A DNA stretch of 64,000 nt from assembly GCA_037976565.1 (NCBI GenBank), contig CP137666.1, forward strand, positions 53,843,271 through 53,907,270, read 5' to 3'. The notes below the pieces were generated by a model. The model worked only from the letters and a program-made list of their open reading frames with translations. It had not been told where the DNA came from and made no database searches. Shown piece after piece: positions 62,801-64,000 of the stretch (position 1 is the stretch's first letter; each line of letters starts with the position of its first letter). The DNA comes from Mesocentrotus franciscanus (Eukaryota > Echinodermata > Echinoidea > Camarodonta > Strongylocentrotidae). Both the position numbers and the translations under genes were made by a program.

Positions 62801-63579
62801 TTTATCACTCTCGAACACTCCCCCCTCTCCTTATAGCCATGTAGCCGACATCTGAATGACAATTCTCGATCTACAATCTTAAAAATCATTAACATTTGAA
62901 TGTCTTTCATTATTCCCCAGAAAGGTCGATTAAAATCAAAAGCCAAAATTCAAGACTATTAATATAATTGCTCCGAAAACTTTGCCCGCATGATTTAAAA
63001 AAAATGCCTAGCTAGTAGAAAATTTTGAATAAATAGTGACGACTGTGAAAAATAAAAATAGCATAATTTTGCTTAAATTACAGTGATTGTGCCACGTCCA
63101 TACATACGCGTTGCAAATAAACCCAACGCATATAACATCTTGTTCTTATATAGGATATTACTTACCTTAGTAACCTTACTAATCAAAATTTGAGATCTAA
63201 ATTCCCTAGTAACCATTCAATTATTATTTCAGGTCAGTGAACGGCATTCGTGCGGAAGAGACACTGCTTTTATGATAATGAAAAGTCAAAAACAAATATC
63301 TATCAACCATCATCTTCTCTCCGCAGTGTCTCATCTGTCCAATTACCTGTATTGGAAAATGAAAGGTAATATGATCCTCAGTGATGTGTTACAATGATAG
63401 GGGGGAGGTATCGACTGACCTCATACTTTGAGCTTGTTTTTCGGAGAGATGATTATCATTTCACTTCGATCTTAACCTCCAGACATAATCCTGTCCTTTT
63501 TGTCAGCAATATATGTTGTCAAGTCAGTATCATCATTGCCTTGCGGTAACACTTGAGCTTGATCTTCGAGAGACATAAG

Positions 63580-63828
63580 GATGATGATGGTGATGATGAT
63601 ATTACAACTGCGAATACTACTACTACTACTACTACCACTTCTACTGATAATGATAATAGTAATGATAATAATGATAATAAATATAATAATAATAATGATA
63701 ATAATAAATAAAATATAATACTATTAATAATAATAATAATAATAATAACAACCACAATAATAATAATAATGATGAGGATAATAAGAATAACGAGAATAAC
63801 AAGAATAATAATAACAACAACAACAGTG

Positions 63829-63861
<33 letters not shown>

Positions 63862-63950
63862 GTTTTGATCATAAAAATAATATTATCAAAAAAATAATAG
63901 TAATAGTGATGATGATATTGATAACGATTAGGTCTACAATCATTACAATC
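63580..63950. repeat. AAT/ATG/ACT trinucleotide compound repeat
   Basis: About 370 bp of degenerate AAT, GAT, ACT and AAC triplets. Ile-, Val- and Leu-run frames are artefacts. Confidence 0.95.
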
Positions 63951-64000
63951 ATTATTGACATTTTTCTACCGAAAAAAAACTTCGAAAAAGAAAACTCTAA

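Noticed and set aside
63519..63872. 117-codon Ile/Val/Leu-rich frame, apparently membrane-like
   Set aside because: Translation of AAT/GAT trinucleotide repeats.
1..64000. CRISPR arrays, operons, rRNA genes
   Set aside because: None seen. Tandem repeats here are eukaryotic microsatellites, and the sequence is clearly from an animal genome.

Overview
This is an AT-rich animal genomic window, with no bacterial-style gene packing. It carries one confidently recognised gene, a single-copy engrailed homeobox gene on the minus strand. It is split into two coding exons: exon 1 at 43989-44346 and exon 2 at 2197-2597, joined across a phase-1 intron of 41,391 bp. The spliced product is 252 residues and has the engrailed block order EH1, EH2, EH3, homeodomain, EH5. 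The protein, the repeat content (CT/GA and TA microsatellites, short palindromic MITEs, tRNA-derived SINEs, LINE 3' ends with pentanucleotide tails) and at least six copies of the palindrome TAGGCCTA suggest a marine deuterostome, most likely an echinoderm such as a sea urchin. The taxon is inferred, not proven.

Layout. Positions 1-2196 are the 3' side of engrailed: 3' UTR with a candidate poly(A) signal at 1802-1807, then unannotated DNA. Positions 2598-43988 are the intron. I find no convincing protein gene inside it, but several features that could be regulatory: a perfect nuclear-receptor DR1 (17614-17626), a CRE next to a Sox-type site (15350-15362), a 20-bp palindrome built around ATTAAT (41404-41423) and a perfect RFX X-box palindrome with a TCF-type site (42983-43019). 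The intron also has two SINE copies of one family (18133-18384 and 36721-37051), a LINE 3' end (about 28930-29211), and a weak candidate for a nested transcript start at 27946-28118. Positions 44347-45010 hold the likely 5' UTR and proximal promoter, with an inverted CCAAT box and a perfect CRE.

Positions 45011-64000 are the 5' intergenic flank. They contain a decayed reverse-transcriptase block (49558-49860), a LINE ORF2 C-terminus with 3' UTR (57971-58331), two palindromic MITEs (47163-47377 and 52816-52966), an unidentified decayed coding-like block (48558-49084), an exon-like segment of unknown identity (52054-52174), a locally duplicated unit interrupted by an insertion (59131-59690), and many microsatellites. 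If there is new biology here, the best candidates are the intronic regulatory sites of engrailed and the unidentified block at 48.6-49.1 kb. No new protein system is demonstrated.
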